Source: Sphingobium xanthum (GTDB lineage: Bacteria; Pseudomonadota; Alphaproteobacteria; Sphingomonadales; Sphingomonadaceae). From it: DNA of 64,000 nucleotides. The number at the start of each line of letters is the position of its first letter. The stretch's first letter is position 1. A program made the translations under genes and the position numbers. The notes under the pieces are model-generated. The model was not told where the DNA came from and ran no database searches. It saw only the letters and a list, made by a program, of their open reading frames with translations. The stretch lies in the NCBI RefSeq assembly GCF_019737615.1, contig NZ_JAHKKS010000002.1, forward strand, positions 372,001-436,000. The letters run 5' to 3'. Of this stretch, positions 17,680-26,288 are shown piece by piece.

Positions 17680-19374
17680 ATGATGCTGAGCGATCCTTCC
17701 CGAAAGTACCGGCCATTCCCGCAGGTCGACCTGCCGGACCGGCAATGGCCCAACCGCACGATCACCCATGCGCCGCGCTGGCTCTCCACCGATATGCGCG
17801 ACGGCAATCAGGCGCTGATCGACCCGATGGACACCGAGAAGAAGACGCGCTTCTTCGAGATGCTGGTCCGCATCGGCCTCAAGGAAATCGAGGTCGGCTT
17901 CCCCGCCGCGGGCGCCACCGAGTTCGATTTCATCTCGGGCCTCGTCCAGTCCGGCCGCATCCCCGACGACGTGATCGTCCAGGTGCTGACGCAGGCGCGG
18001 CGCGACCTCATCGAGCGCAGCTTCGAGAGTCTGCGCGGCGCGCCCAAGGCGATCGTGCATGTCTATAATGCCGTCTCGCCGGCCTGGCGGCGCATCGTGT
18101 TCAACATGGAGCGCTCGCAGATCAAGCAGATCGCGATCGACGCCGCGAAGATCATCCGTGACGAGGCCGCCAAGCAGCCGAACACGGATTGGCATTTCGA
18201 GTACAGCCCCGAGACCTTCTCGACGGCCGAGCTCGATTTCAGCGTCGAGTGCTGCGAGGCGGTGATGGACATTCTCCAGCCGACGCCGGAGAAGCCGATC
18301 ATCTTCAACCTGCCTGCCACAGTGGAAGCAGCTACCCCCAACATATACGCCGACCAGATCGAGTGGTTCGGCCGGCATATCCGCAACCGGGACTCGGTGG
18401 TGATCTCGCTCCACACGCACAACGACCGGGGCACTGGCGTGGCTGCTTCGGAACTCGGCCTGATGGCTGGCGCCGACCGCGTCGAGGGCTGCCTGTTCGG
18501 CAATGGCGAGCGCACCGGCAATGTCGATCTGGTGACCCTGGGCCTCAATCTCTACACGCAGGGCGTCAATCCGCAGCTCGACTTCTCCAACCTGGAGGAG
18601 ATCGTGCAGACGGTGACCTACTGCAATCAGCTGCCCGTCCACCCGCGCCACCCCTATGCGGGCGACCTCGTGTTCACGGCCTTCTCCGGCTCGCATCAGG
18701 ACGCCATCAAGAAGGGTTTTGCTGCGCAGGAACAACGCAACGACGAGATGTGGGACGTGCCCTATCTGCCGATCGATCCGGCGGATATCGGCTGCTCCTA
18801 TGAGGCGGTGATCCGCGTCAACTCGCAATCCGGCAAGGGCGGCGTCGCCTGGGTACTGCAACAGGACAAGGGGCTGAAACTGCCCAAGCGGATGCAGGCC
18901 GACTTCTCCAAGGTCGTGCAGGATCTCGCCGACAAGACCAGCCGCGAGCTGCACGCCAGCGACATCTGGGATGCCTTCGAGCAGCATTATTGCCTCGCCG
19001 GTCCTCAGCCTTATGCGCTGGTCGACTATTTCGAGAGTGGTCCGGCCGGCAGCCGCGTGTTCACCGGCAAGATCTCGCATAACGGCGAGGAGCGCAGCAT
19101 TTCCGGGCGCGGCAATGGGCTCATCTCGTCGGTGCTGGCGGCCCTGCGCGAGGAGCTCGGCATCGGCCTCGATGTCGTCGACTATAGCGAACATGCCATC
19201 GGCACCGGCCGCGACGTCCACGCCGCCGCCTATGTCGAATGCAAGACCGACGACGGGCAAACGGTGTTCGGCGTCGGCCTCGATGAGGACATCGCGACCG
19301 CATCGGTGCAGGCCGTGCTCTCGGTCGCGAATGTGCTCGAGCGTCGCGGCGCCGCGGCCGCCAAGGCCGCCTGA
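17680..19374 (+). CDS. leuA: 2-isopropylmalate synthase
   Basis: A 564-residue LeuA that condenses acetyl-CoA with 2-oxoisovalerate in the first committed step of leucine synthesis. The DRE-TIM motif is visible as [11 protein letters not shown], with metal-binding [11 protein letters not shown] and GNGERTGN further on. The C-terminal regulatory LeuA dimer domain ([16 protein letters not shown]) ends the protein. Length and the extended N-terminus place it in the longer type-2 group shared with actinobacteria and yeast. Adjacent ATG codons at 17680 and 17683 are possible starts. A GC-rich hairpin follows the stop. Confidence 0.96.
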   Translation: MMLSDPSRKYRPFPQVDLPDRQWPNRTITHAPRWLSTDMRDGNQALIDPMDTEKKTRFFEMLVRIGLKEIEVGFPAAGATEFDFISGLVQSGRIPDDVIVQVLTQARRDLIERSFESLRGAPKAIVHVYNAVSPAWRRIVFNMERSQIKQIAIDAAKIIRDEAAKQPNTDWHFEYSPETFSTAELDFSVECCEAVMDILQPTPEKPIIFNLPATVEAATPNIYADQIEWFGRHIRNRDSVVISLHTHNDRGTGVAASELGLMAGADRVEGCLFGNGERTGNVDLVTLGLNLYTQGVNPQLDFSNLEEIVQTVTYCNQLPVHPRHPYAGDLVFTAFSGSHQDAIKKGFAAQEQRNDEMWDVPYLPIDPADIGCSYEAVIRVNSQSGKGGVAWVLQQDKGLKLPKRMQADFSKVVQDLADKTSRELHASDIWDAFEQHYCLAGPQPYALVDYFESGPAGSRVFTGKISHNGEERSISGRGNGLISSVLAALREELGIGLDVVDYSEHAIGTGRDVHAAAYVECKTDDGQTVFGVGLDEDIATASVQAVLSVANVLERRGAAAAKAA

Positions 19375-19382
19375 GCTTTATC

Positions 19383-19405
19383 GCCCCTCCCCGCGCGGGA
19401 GGGGC
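19383..19405 (+). terminator. GC-rich hairpin after leuA
   Basis: Nine-base arms GCCCCTCCC and GGGAGGGGC enclose a five-base loop, nine bases after the leuA stop codon. Only TTA follows, so it is a weak intrinsic terminator or a repeat-derived hairpin. Confidence 0.5.
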
Positions 19406-20188
19406 TTACCTTGCCCGACTCAGCTGCACGCAGCGGCGCGGTGCGTACCGTGCGGGCCTTTGTTGTAAATTCGGTGCTCCGATGCCCCGCAACAACGCTT
19501 TCATGCACGAACCGCGCTCCTTCGGTGTCTCGCAGCGCGCCAAAATGAACGGAAGGGCAGGACAGGGTCAGTTTTCCGTTTGATCCTATTCTCTTCTTTT
19601 CAGAGACTTGATGCTCTTAACTTCACCAACGTCCCTCGTGTGAACCATGGTGAGTTGAGAAAGCAGGCGTCGAGGCGCGGCCGATCGGGCCGACGCTGGA
19701 TGATCTGGACATTTGAAAGAGCTGGCAGACTTGGCCTGTCAGTTCTTCGTGCCATAGGTGACGGGATGTAGGACAGACCGGATCGCGCTTTGGGTTCTCG
19801 CTGTCGGATCTGACCAGCGCGACGTCCGCTTTCCGAAGAAGATGCGCAAGCTTGTAGTGGCTGGTTTGGGGTGGGGAGCGGACATACTTGAATCCCTCTC
19901 CCCTTGCGGGAGAGGGTTGCGCAGACTTGGCAGCGTGCTGCCTAGTCGGAGCTGGGTGAGGGGTGAGGGGTGAGCGATCCGCTGGATCGCGCGGATCTCC
20001 GATCCGCATTCCCCTCATCCAACTGCGCCTAAGTGCCTCACGGCACCAAGGCTTCGTATCCTTCTCCCGCAAGGGGAGAAGGTCGGCTAATGTCGTCATC
20101 CGAACAGTCTGCTTTTCTGAGACGACTAGCTTGGCCGCCCTGGGCTCCTGCCTTCGCAGGAGTACTGGTTTTGCTTGTCTAGGGCAGC
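19406..20188. other. Gene-free stretch with repeat DNA between leuA and a TonB receptor
   Basis: About 780 bases hold no convincing gene. Short open frames on both strands have no recognisable domain and no ribosome-binding site. The segment around 19565-19660 is clearly richer in A and T than its surroundings. The right part (19894-20082) is a composite palindromic repeat, listed separately. Degenerate remains of a gene cannot be excluded. Confidence 0.55.
19894..20082. repeat. Composite palindromic intergenic element
   Basis: The left end is a hairpin CCCTCTCCC-CTTGC-GGGAGAGGG (19894-19916); the right end is CCTTCTCCC-GCAAG-GGGAGAAGG (20060-20082). Between them lie a further inverted pair (GCTGGGTGAGGGG against CCCCTCATCCAACT) and a short tandem GGGTGAG repeat. 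This is the style of dispersed REP/BIME-like elements of alphaproteobacteria. Confidence 0.6.
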
Positions 20189-22207
20189 TTATCCGCCGAT
20201 CTGGAGTCCGATCCAGAAGGTCTGCGGCGTGCCGAGGTCAACGCTGGTGCTGACCTTGCGAGTGAGGACGGTCACGTCGAACAGGTTCTCGACGCGGCCG
20301 ATGACGGCGATCCTGTGCGTGATCGGCAGGCGCGCGAAGCCGTCGATCGTGGTGACGCCGGGCATGCGATCGACTTGCAGATCGTCCTCGAACTGCGCGG
20401 CGACATAGCGCGCAGTGACGGCGAGGCGTGCGTTGCCCGGGGCGCGCCAGCCGAGGGTGGCGCTGGCGCTGTGGCGCGGGCTTTGCGCGGGGCGCTTGCC
20501 GTTGAGCGCGGCGCCCTGCCCGCTCGCCTCGACCTGACTGTCAGCGAAGGCATAAGAGGCGGACAGATCGAACGTGCCGACATCCACCGATCCGGTCAGT
20601 TCGAGCCCCTTGGCGACGACCGCATCGACATTGCGGCGCTGGCGCAGATTGGTGCCGATGGTCACATTGGCGATGGCGTTGTCGAGGCGATTGTAGAAGG
20701 CGGTGGCCGAGAAGCGAACGCCCTCCGTCGGAGTCAGATCGAAGCCCGCTTCGCCGCCCTTCAGGCGCTCGGGCGCGAGGCCGGCATTGGCCTGCGTCAC
20801 CACGGGGAAGATCGCGAAGCCGCGATAAAGCTCGTTGATCGTCGGCAGGCGGAAGCTCGTATAACCGGCGGCGCGCAGAGCGACCCTATCCGAAGCGCGC
20901 CAGAGCAGGCCCGCGCGCACGCTGCCTTCCCAGTCGTCACGCTCGGGATGGAGCGTGGTGGTGACGGCGCCGGTCGTCGCGTTGCGCTCGGTGAAGCGGC
21001 CGCGCGAGATGCTCCAATAGTCCGCGCGTGCGCCGGCGGTCAGCACGACATTGCCGAGCGTCCAGTCGTCCTCCACATAGAGGCCGGTGGTCATCTGGCG
21101 GCCGGTCGCGTCGCGCCGGAAAGTCACGGCGCCGGTCGTGGCGTTCATCGCCTCCTCGTACATGTCGGCGGTCGCGAAACGGGTGTCGACGCCGACGCGC
21201 AGCAGATGATCGCTGCCGACCGGCGGACGCAGCTCGAGCTTGCCGCCAAGGCCGGTTGAAGGCGTGTTGCGCTGGTTGAGCGTCGGGCGGAAGCTGGTCG
21301 CGCTGATCACGATATTGTTGAAATTGCGCAGCTGGACATAGGCCAAGGCCTCGATCTGCCAGTCTCCGCGCGACAGGAAGCGGAGGCTCGCATCCTGCCC
21401 TTCCTGGCCATTGTCGGCCCCCTTGAAGCGCAAGGTCCGCTCGTCCTGGAAGAGCGCGATACGTCCCTGGATTTCGCCCGTCTCGCCGACAGGCGCGACG
21501 CCCTGCGCCGTGGCCGACCAACTCCGGTAGCGCGCGCGGGAATCGGCCGGGCCGCGCTGGGCCTCGGGCGTGGTCCAGAAGCCATCGCCCCGCGCGAAGC
21601 TGCCGGAGAACGAGACATAGCCCGCGCCGACATCGGGCGAGAAGGAGCCGTTGAGCTGGACGGCATTGGCCGTGCCGTAGAAGCCGCTCGCGCTATAGGG
21701 CGGGAGTTGGCCGCGATCGGCGGTAAACAGCTCTATCGTGCCCGCGACAGTGCCGGCGCCGAAGGCCCCTGCCCCGCCGCCGCGCGTGATGCGCGCCGCG
21801 CCGATCGTGTCGATCGGCAAGGTCGTGAAGGGGATGGAGCCGAAGAAGGGATCGGCGAGCGGCACGCCATCGAGCAGGACGAGCGCCCTGCTGGTCGCGT
21901 TGCCGCCCAATGCTCGCAAGGTGACGCCCTGCGCGGAAGGATTGGCCGAGCGGCTATCCGACCGGCGGAACTGCTGGAAGCCGGCGACGTCGGCAAGCGC
22001 ATGCTCGACCGTGCCCGAGGCGTCCTCACTCAGCCGCTCCTTGGTGATGCGGACCGAGCCGTAAGCGGGCGTGCCCGGCGGAAGATCGAGGCCCCGCCCA
22101 AGCACCACGATATCGGAGGCGTCTGCCTCCTGCGCATGAAGAGGCGATGAGGCGAGGACCACGCATCCCGAAAGCAGGATGGCGTTGATGATATTGCGGG
22201 CGACCAT
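20189..22207 (-). CDS. TonB-dependent outer-membrane receptor (BtuB/cobalamin-like size)
   Basis: A 672-residue TonB-dependent receptor. It has a signal peptide ending near PLHAQ, a TonB-box-like DIVVLGRG, a plug domain to about residue 160 (VTLRALGGNATSRALVLLDG, then RITRGGGAGAFGAGTVAG) and a 22-stranded type barrel ending in GLQIGG. Length and plug sequence resemble vitamin B12, haem or siderophore receptors, but the ligand cannot be read from sequence. I looked for a cobalamin riboswitch B12 box upstream and saw none. It follows TBDR 22403-24934 on the same strand with a 195-base gap. Confidence 0.9.
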   Translation of the reverse strand: MVARNIINAILLSGCVVLASSPLHAQEADASDIVVLGRGLDLPPGTPAYGSVRITKERLSEDASGTVEHALADVAGFQQFRRSDSRSANPSAQGVTLRALGGNATSRALVLLDGVPLADPFFGSIPFTTLPIDTIGAARITRGGGAGAFGAGTVAGTIELFTADRGQLPPYSASGFYGTANAVQLNGSFSPDVGAGYVSFSGSFARGDGFWTTPEAQRGPADSRARYRSWSATAQGVAPVGETGEIQGRIALFQDERTLRFKGADNGQEGQDASLRFLSRGDWQIEALAYVQLRNFNNIVISATSFRPTLNQRNTPSTGLGGKLELRPPVGSDHLLRVGVDTRFATADMYEEAMNATTGAVTFRRDATGRQMTTGLYVEDDWTLGNVVLTAGARADYWSISRGRFTERNATTGAVTTTLHPERDDWEGSVRAGLLWRASDRVALRAAGYTSFRLPTINELYRGFAIFPVVTQANAGLAPERLKGGEAGFDLTPTEGVRFSATAFYNRLDNAIANVTIGTNLRQRRNVDAVVAKGLELTGSVDVGTFDLSASYAFADSQVEASGQGAALNGKRPAQSPRHSASATLGWRAPGNARLAVTARYVAAQFEDDLQVDRMPGVTTIDGFARLPITHRIAVIGRVENLFDVTVLTRKVSTSVDLGTPQTFWIGLQIGG

Positions 22208-22334
22208 GGATGCGGCCCTAGCCGGTGGATGACGGGATTGGCAACGGGGTCGGCATTGTCCTTTTGGGACATGGTGCGACCGGCTTTTCCTTCTCGCGGC
22301 GGAAGAGGGAATTTACGCACGCCGACAAGAAGCA

Positions 22335-22374
22335 GGACGGTGGAGCCTGACCCTTTGGCCAGACCCCACCGTCC
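22335..22374 (-). terminator. Hairpin downstream of the 843-residue TonB receptor gene
   Basis: Nine-base perfect arms GGACGGTGG and CCACCGTCC lie 29 bases past the receptor stop codon. There is no strong T-run, so it may be a Rho-assisted terminator or mRNA 3'-end stabiliser. Confidence 0.45.
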
Positions 22375-22402
22375 CGATCTCGAAACGGCCCTTCTGCGTC
22401 CG

Positions 22403-24934
22403 TCAGAACCTGCGGTTGACCGAAACCGCGATCTCGCGCGGACGGCCCGGCTGGCCCGTGGTGTAAAAGGCGTTCTGGAACTTGTTGAGATAATAGTATT
22501 TCTCGAACAGGTTCGTCGCCTCAAGCGAGACTTTCCAGTCCTTGTCGATCGTCTGGAAGGTCAGGCGGGCGTTGACGATCGTGTACTTCTCGACCTTCGC
22601 ATTGGGCGAGCAGAGGAAATCGCCGCAATAGCCCGGCGTGTTGTTGATATCGACGCGCGGCGTCAGCGTGCCGAAACCGAGATCGGCCTCATACTGAATG
22701 CCATAGCTCCACTTCCACTTGCCGATGCCCGGGCGGCTGGCGCCCACCACGATCGACGTCGTCGGATAGTTGATCGAGGTGAACTTGAAGTCCGTGAGCG
22801 ACCAGGAACCGTCGATCTGCAAGCCCGGCACCGGCTTGATGAAGGTCTCGAGCTCGAAGCCCTTCACCTCGGCGTCACCGATGTTCAGATACTGGCCGCA
22901 CAGGCCGGAGACGCCGCCCCTGTCCGGGTGAAGCGGCTGGTTGTCGAGGCCGATGCAAACCTGCGGCACACCCTGATAGCCGATATAGTCCATGTAGAAA
23001 CCGGTGACGTTCAGGCGGACCTTGCGATCGAGAAAGTCAGCCTTGAAGCCGACTTCATAGGACTTCAGCTTCTCCGCACCGAACGGGCGGATCTGGTAGA
23101 AGCTGTAGGGGCGTGGCGAGATGCCGCCGCCCTTGAAGCCCGTCGCCGCCTGTGCATAGACCATGATGTCCGGCGTCACCTTATAGGATGCGGCCAGGCG
23201 CCAGTCGGTGATCGTCTCCTCATAGGTGCCGACCTGGCCCGACAGCGGGTTCTGCGGATTGCTGAGCGGCAGATACTCGCCAATCCCGTTCGGGTTGAAG
23301 CGGCCGAACAGATAATCCTTCTTCTCATGTGTCACGCGGATGCCGCCCTCGACGGTCAGCGCCTCCGTGACGTCCCACGCGACATTGCCGAAGCCCGCAT
23401 AGCTGGTGAGCGACGAGGTATCGTCATTGATGAACGAGAAGCACGGCGTGGCGGCAGCGCAGAAGCCCGAGAACGGCGTGTGGATGCGCGCATCATAGCG
23501 GGTGTCCGCATCATAATAATAGCCGCCGACCGTGACATGCACGCTATCGTCGATCAGATTGGCCGACAGGCGCAGCTCCTGGCTGAACTGGCGATGCGTG
23601 AACTTCGAATTGTCCTGGATGAAGACGACCGGCGAATTGTCGTTGTCCGAACCGCTCTGGCTGAAATACTTGCGGTAGCCGGTGATCGACTTGAGCGAGA
23701 GATTGGGGCTCAGCTCATAATCGACGATAGCCGAGACGCCCCAGCCATCGACCTGGTTCGCCGAGGGCGCGATGAACGGCCCGAGCTTCGCGCCTGCGGG
23801 AATTGCGCTGGGCGGCGCACCGGCGGGCTGCGGACCGGCCGCAGCATACATCACGCCGGGATCGTAAAAGTTCGCATAGCTCGCATAGCCGTCGTTAAGG
23901 ACGGCGTTGGCCCGGCGATACTGGCCATAAGGCACGAAGCGGTCGTCATAGGCGACCCCCTGATAGGGGACGCTGAAACCCGACCGGTTGACCGGGGCTG
24001 CCGTCCCCTTCGATGCGGACTCGGCGCTTGCGATCAGCACCGAGGCCTGCGTGGATGACGTGTCCTTGGTATAGTCCGCCGAGACGTTGATCTCGAGCGG
24101 GCTGCCGGTGGGCGCCAAGCGGAGCGAGCCGCGGATCGCGTACATCTTCTGGTCGCCCAGTTCGCCCAGCTTGCAGTCATTGCCCACGGCCGCGAGGCGC
24201 GGCAGGCGGCCGGCGACCACGTCCGGATCGGTCGGGTTGATGCAGGCATAATCGTAGCGCGTGACATAGCCGTCGCGATTGCGCGTGACGCCGGTGATGC
24301 GCGCATAAAGGGCGTCCGGGACGACGGTAAAGTCGGCGCTCGCCTTGATGTCGCGGCGGTTGAGGCTGCCGAGGCTGACCTCGACGAAGCCACCCTCGCC
24401 CTCCGGCTTCTTCGAGTAGAGCTTGATGGCGCCGCCCTGCGAGTTCATGCCCGCCAGCGTGCCTTGCGGGCCGCGCAACACCTCGACGCGGTCGAGATCG
24501 CTCAGGTCGAAGGCCGAGGCCGTGACCGTGCCGAAATAGATGTCGTCGATATAGATGCCGACGCCCGGTTCGACCGAGGGGCTCTGGTCCGCCTGGCCGA
24601 CGCCGCGAATATAGGCACGCATCGAGTTGCCGGAGCCGGCGGGATTCTGCTGCAGGATGACGTTGGGCGCCTGCGCCGCGATGTCGGTCAGCCTGGTCTG
24701 GCTGCGCGCCTCGAGCTGGGCGCCGCTGACCGCGGTGATGGCGAGCGGGATGTCCTGCAGATTCTGCTCGCGCATCTGGGCCGTCACGACGATATCGTCG
24801 CCACTGTCTTCCTCGGCCGCCTGCGGTTCCTGCGCGAAGGCGGGCGTGGCGATCATGGCAAGGGCCATGGCCGCGGCGCCGGCAAAAAGCCGGCTGCGCC
24901 GCACCGCATGGGCGTTGATTGTTGTCCTGGTCAT
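22403..24934 (-). CDS. TonB-dependent receptor, divergent from an AraC regulator
   Basis: An 843-residue outer-membrane receptor. The start is ATG 24934, three bases after GGGGAGAGG; the longer frame upstream lacks such a site. It has a signal peptide ending in TPAFAQ, a TonB-box-like DDIVVTAQ, a plug with YIRGVGQ and VEVLRGPQGTLAG, and a barrel ending NRRF. This is the sphingomonad FecA-like group that often imports lignin-derived aromatics, sterols or other carbon compounds. The divergent AraC gene and the dehydrogenase genes beyond it suggest a catabolic substrate. Confidence 0.92.
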   Translation of the reverse strand: MTRTTINAHAVRRSRLFAGAAAMALAMIATPAFAQEPQAAEEDSGDDIVVTAQMREQNLQDIPLAITAVSGAQLEARSQTRLTDIAAQAPNVILQQNPAGSGNSMRAYIRGVGQADQSPSVEPGVGIYIDDIYFGTVTASAFDLSDLDRVEVLRGPQGTLAGMNSQGGAIKLYSKKPEGEGGFVEVSLGSLNRRDIKASADFTVVPDALYARITGVTRNRDGYVTRYDYACINPTDPDVVAGRLPRLAAVGNDCKLGELGDQKMYAIRGSLRLAPTGSPLEINVSADYTKDTSSTQASVLIASAESASKGTAAPVNRSGFSVPYQGVAYDDRFVPYGQYRRANAVLNDGYASYANFYDPGVMYAAAGPQPAGAPPSAIPAGAKLGPFIAPSANQVDGWGVSAIVDYELSPNLSLKSITGYRKYFSQSGSDNDNSPVVFIQDNSKFTHRQFSQELRLSANLIDDSVHVTVGGYYYDADTRYDARIHTPFSGFCAAATPCFSFINDDTSSLTSYAGFGNVAWDVTEALTVEGGIRVTHEKKDYLFGRFNPNGIGEYLPLSNPQNPLSGQVGTYEETITDWRLAASYKVTPDIMVYAQAATGFKGGGISPRPYSFYQIRPFGAEKLKSYEVGFKADFLDRKVRLNVTGFYMDYIGYQGVPQVCIGLDNQPLHPDRGGVSGLCGQYLNIGDAEVKGFELETFIKPVPGLQIDGSWSLTDFKFTSINYPTTSIVVGASRPGIGKWKWSYGIQYEADLGFGTLTPRVDINNTPGYCGDFLCSPNAKVEKYTIVNARLTFQTIDKDWKVSLEATNLFEKYYYLNKFQNAFYTTGQPGRPREIAVSVNRRF

Positions 24935-25183
24935 AAACCTCTCCCCGATACGGCCACGCCGCATGTTCTCGTGTCGCCCTGGGGAGAGCGGATTGCGCGA
25001 GCGCCCTCACCGGCGGCCGCGCTGGACAGGCATGGAAAGCCCCCTCCTAATCCCTCACCCTTCAGGATGCGGTCGCCTGGGACGTGCGAAAACAGATCGC
25101 TCCGCGGCCCCGGCGACAGGAAAATTCTTATCCCTTTGACACCGGTACCGCTTTGACCGATGTAGTGCGCCGAGTTGTCGGAG
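24935..25183. promoter_or_regulatory. Divergent control region between TonB receptor and AraC gene
   Basis: This 249-base region separates the two start codons. Near the AraC start a direct repeat CTTTGAC (25134-25140 and 25151-25157) flanks the palindrome CGGTACCG; a related GGTACCGCT recurs at about 25268 inside the AraC gene. These are candidate AraC half-sites, but the 17-base spacing is shorter than the usual 21. Confidence 0.4.
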
Positions 25184-26152
25184 ATGGAAACGGTTTATCT
25201 TGAAGGGCTTTCGCCCGTTGTCGACCTGAGCGGTGTCGATAGTGCGAAGCGTGCCGATGTCTGGACTGGTACCGCTACCGCCGTATTTCCGGGCCTTTCC
25301 GTGCAGGCGATCGAGGCCAATCCCACCATCGGATCGATCCAGCAAAGCCGCGTCGGCCAGGGCTCGATCTTCGCCATTTCATCGGCGCCAGCCGAAGTCA
25401 GCTACGTGCCGCGGCTCGACAGTGAGAACAGCCAGTTCCTCACCCTGATGCTGCAGGCCGAGGGCGCGACGATCGCCCGCCAGCGCCAGCGCCATTGCGA
25501 GCTCAACAAGGGCGACATCTGCTTCATCGACGAGCGCCATCCCTTCCGCCTGATCGGCGTGGAGGCGAGCCAGCTGCTGCTGCTGCGCATGCCGCGCTCG
25601 CTGGTGATGAGCCGCTTCCCGGACATGGAGCATCTCGTCGCGACGCTCATCCCCGGGCGCGATCCGGGAACGCAGCTGCTCTCGCACACGCTGCTCCACC
25701 TGCTGCATGTCGCCCGCGAGCTGCGCGACTCTCAGCGGCAGGCCGCGCTCAACGCCATCATCCATCTGCTCGGCGCGACCTCCGGTCTCGCGGTCGAGCT
25801 GGAGAACATGCACTGGCGCGTGCAGAAGGCGCTCGACTATATCGAGCTCAACCTGTCGGTCCCGGGCCTCACCGCCGAGCATATCGCGCAGGCCCAGCAT
25901 ATCAGCCGTCGCCGGCTCGATCAGCTGATGCGCGATGCGTTGGGTCTCTCGATCACCGGGCAAATCTGGAGCCGCCGCCTGCAGCGCGCGGCCGACGACC
26001 TGCGCGACCAGCGCTGGGCCAACACGTCGATCTCGCAAGTGGCGTTCGCCAACGGCTTCGAAGACCCGGCGCATTTTGCCCGTGCCTTCAAGCGCCGCTT
26101 CGAGGCAACGCCGGGCCAGTGGCGCGCATTGGCGCGGACGATCACGCACTGA
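25184..26152 (+). CDS. AraC-family transcriptional regulator
   Basis: A 322-residue regulator. The N-terminal two-thirds is an AraC-type cupin sensor domain. The C-terminal 100 residues are the double helix-turn-helix, with LTAEHIAQAQHISRRRLDQL as the first and ISQVAFANGFEDPAHFARAF as the second, highly conserved one. I set the start at ATG 25184 rather than the TTG three codons earlier. It is divergent from the TonB receptor and convergent with the PQQ dehydrogenase gene, and probably senses the imported substrate. Confidence 0.93.
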   Translation: METVYLEGLSPVVDLSGVDSAKRADVWTGTATAVFPGLSVQAIEANPTIGSIQQSRVGQGSIFAISSAPAEVSYVPRLDSENSQFLTLMLQAEGATIARQRQRHCELNKGDICFIDERHPFRLIGVEASQLLLLRMPRSLVMSRFPDMEHLVATLIPGRDPGTQLLSHTLLHLLHVARELRDSQRQAALNAIIHLLGATSGLAVELENMHWRVQKALDYIELNLSVPGLTAEHIAQAQHISRRRLDQLMRDALGLSITGQIWSRRLQRAADDLRDQRWANTSISQVAFANGFEDPAHFARAFKRRFEATPGQWRALARTITH

Positions 26153-26163
26153 TTGCCCATTGC

Positions 26164-26282
26164 TAGCCCCTCCTCTTGAGGAGGGGTTTGGGGGTGGTGG
26201 CGATGCACCAGCATCGCTCGCGCAGCGAATAAGCGGAACCGTGTAGCACCACCCCAACCCCTCCTCTGAAGAGGAGGGGCTA
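26164..26282. repeat. Palindromic intergenic repeat, copy A
   Basis: The arms TAGCCCCTCCTC (26164-26175) and GAGGAGGGGCTA (26271-26282) are perfect inverted repeats. The internal sequence 26190-26206 is present as the exact reverse complement at 61309-61325, showing that this is one element present twice in opposite orientation. It lies between convergent genes and may act as a bidirectional terminator. Confidence 0.75.
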
Positions 26283-26288
26283 AGTAAT

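Noticed and set aside
19623-20099. A 158-codon frame in the gene-free region
   Set aside because: It runs through the composite palindromic repeat, has no ribosome-binding site and no recognisable fold.
22208-22402. Cobalamin riboswitch upstream of the BtuB-sized receptor
   Set aside because: The conserved B12 box (GCCACTG-like) and the surrounding stems are not found in this 195-base gap.
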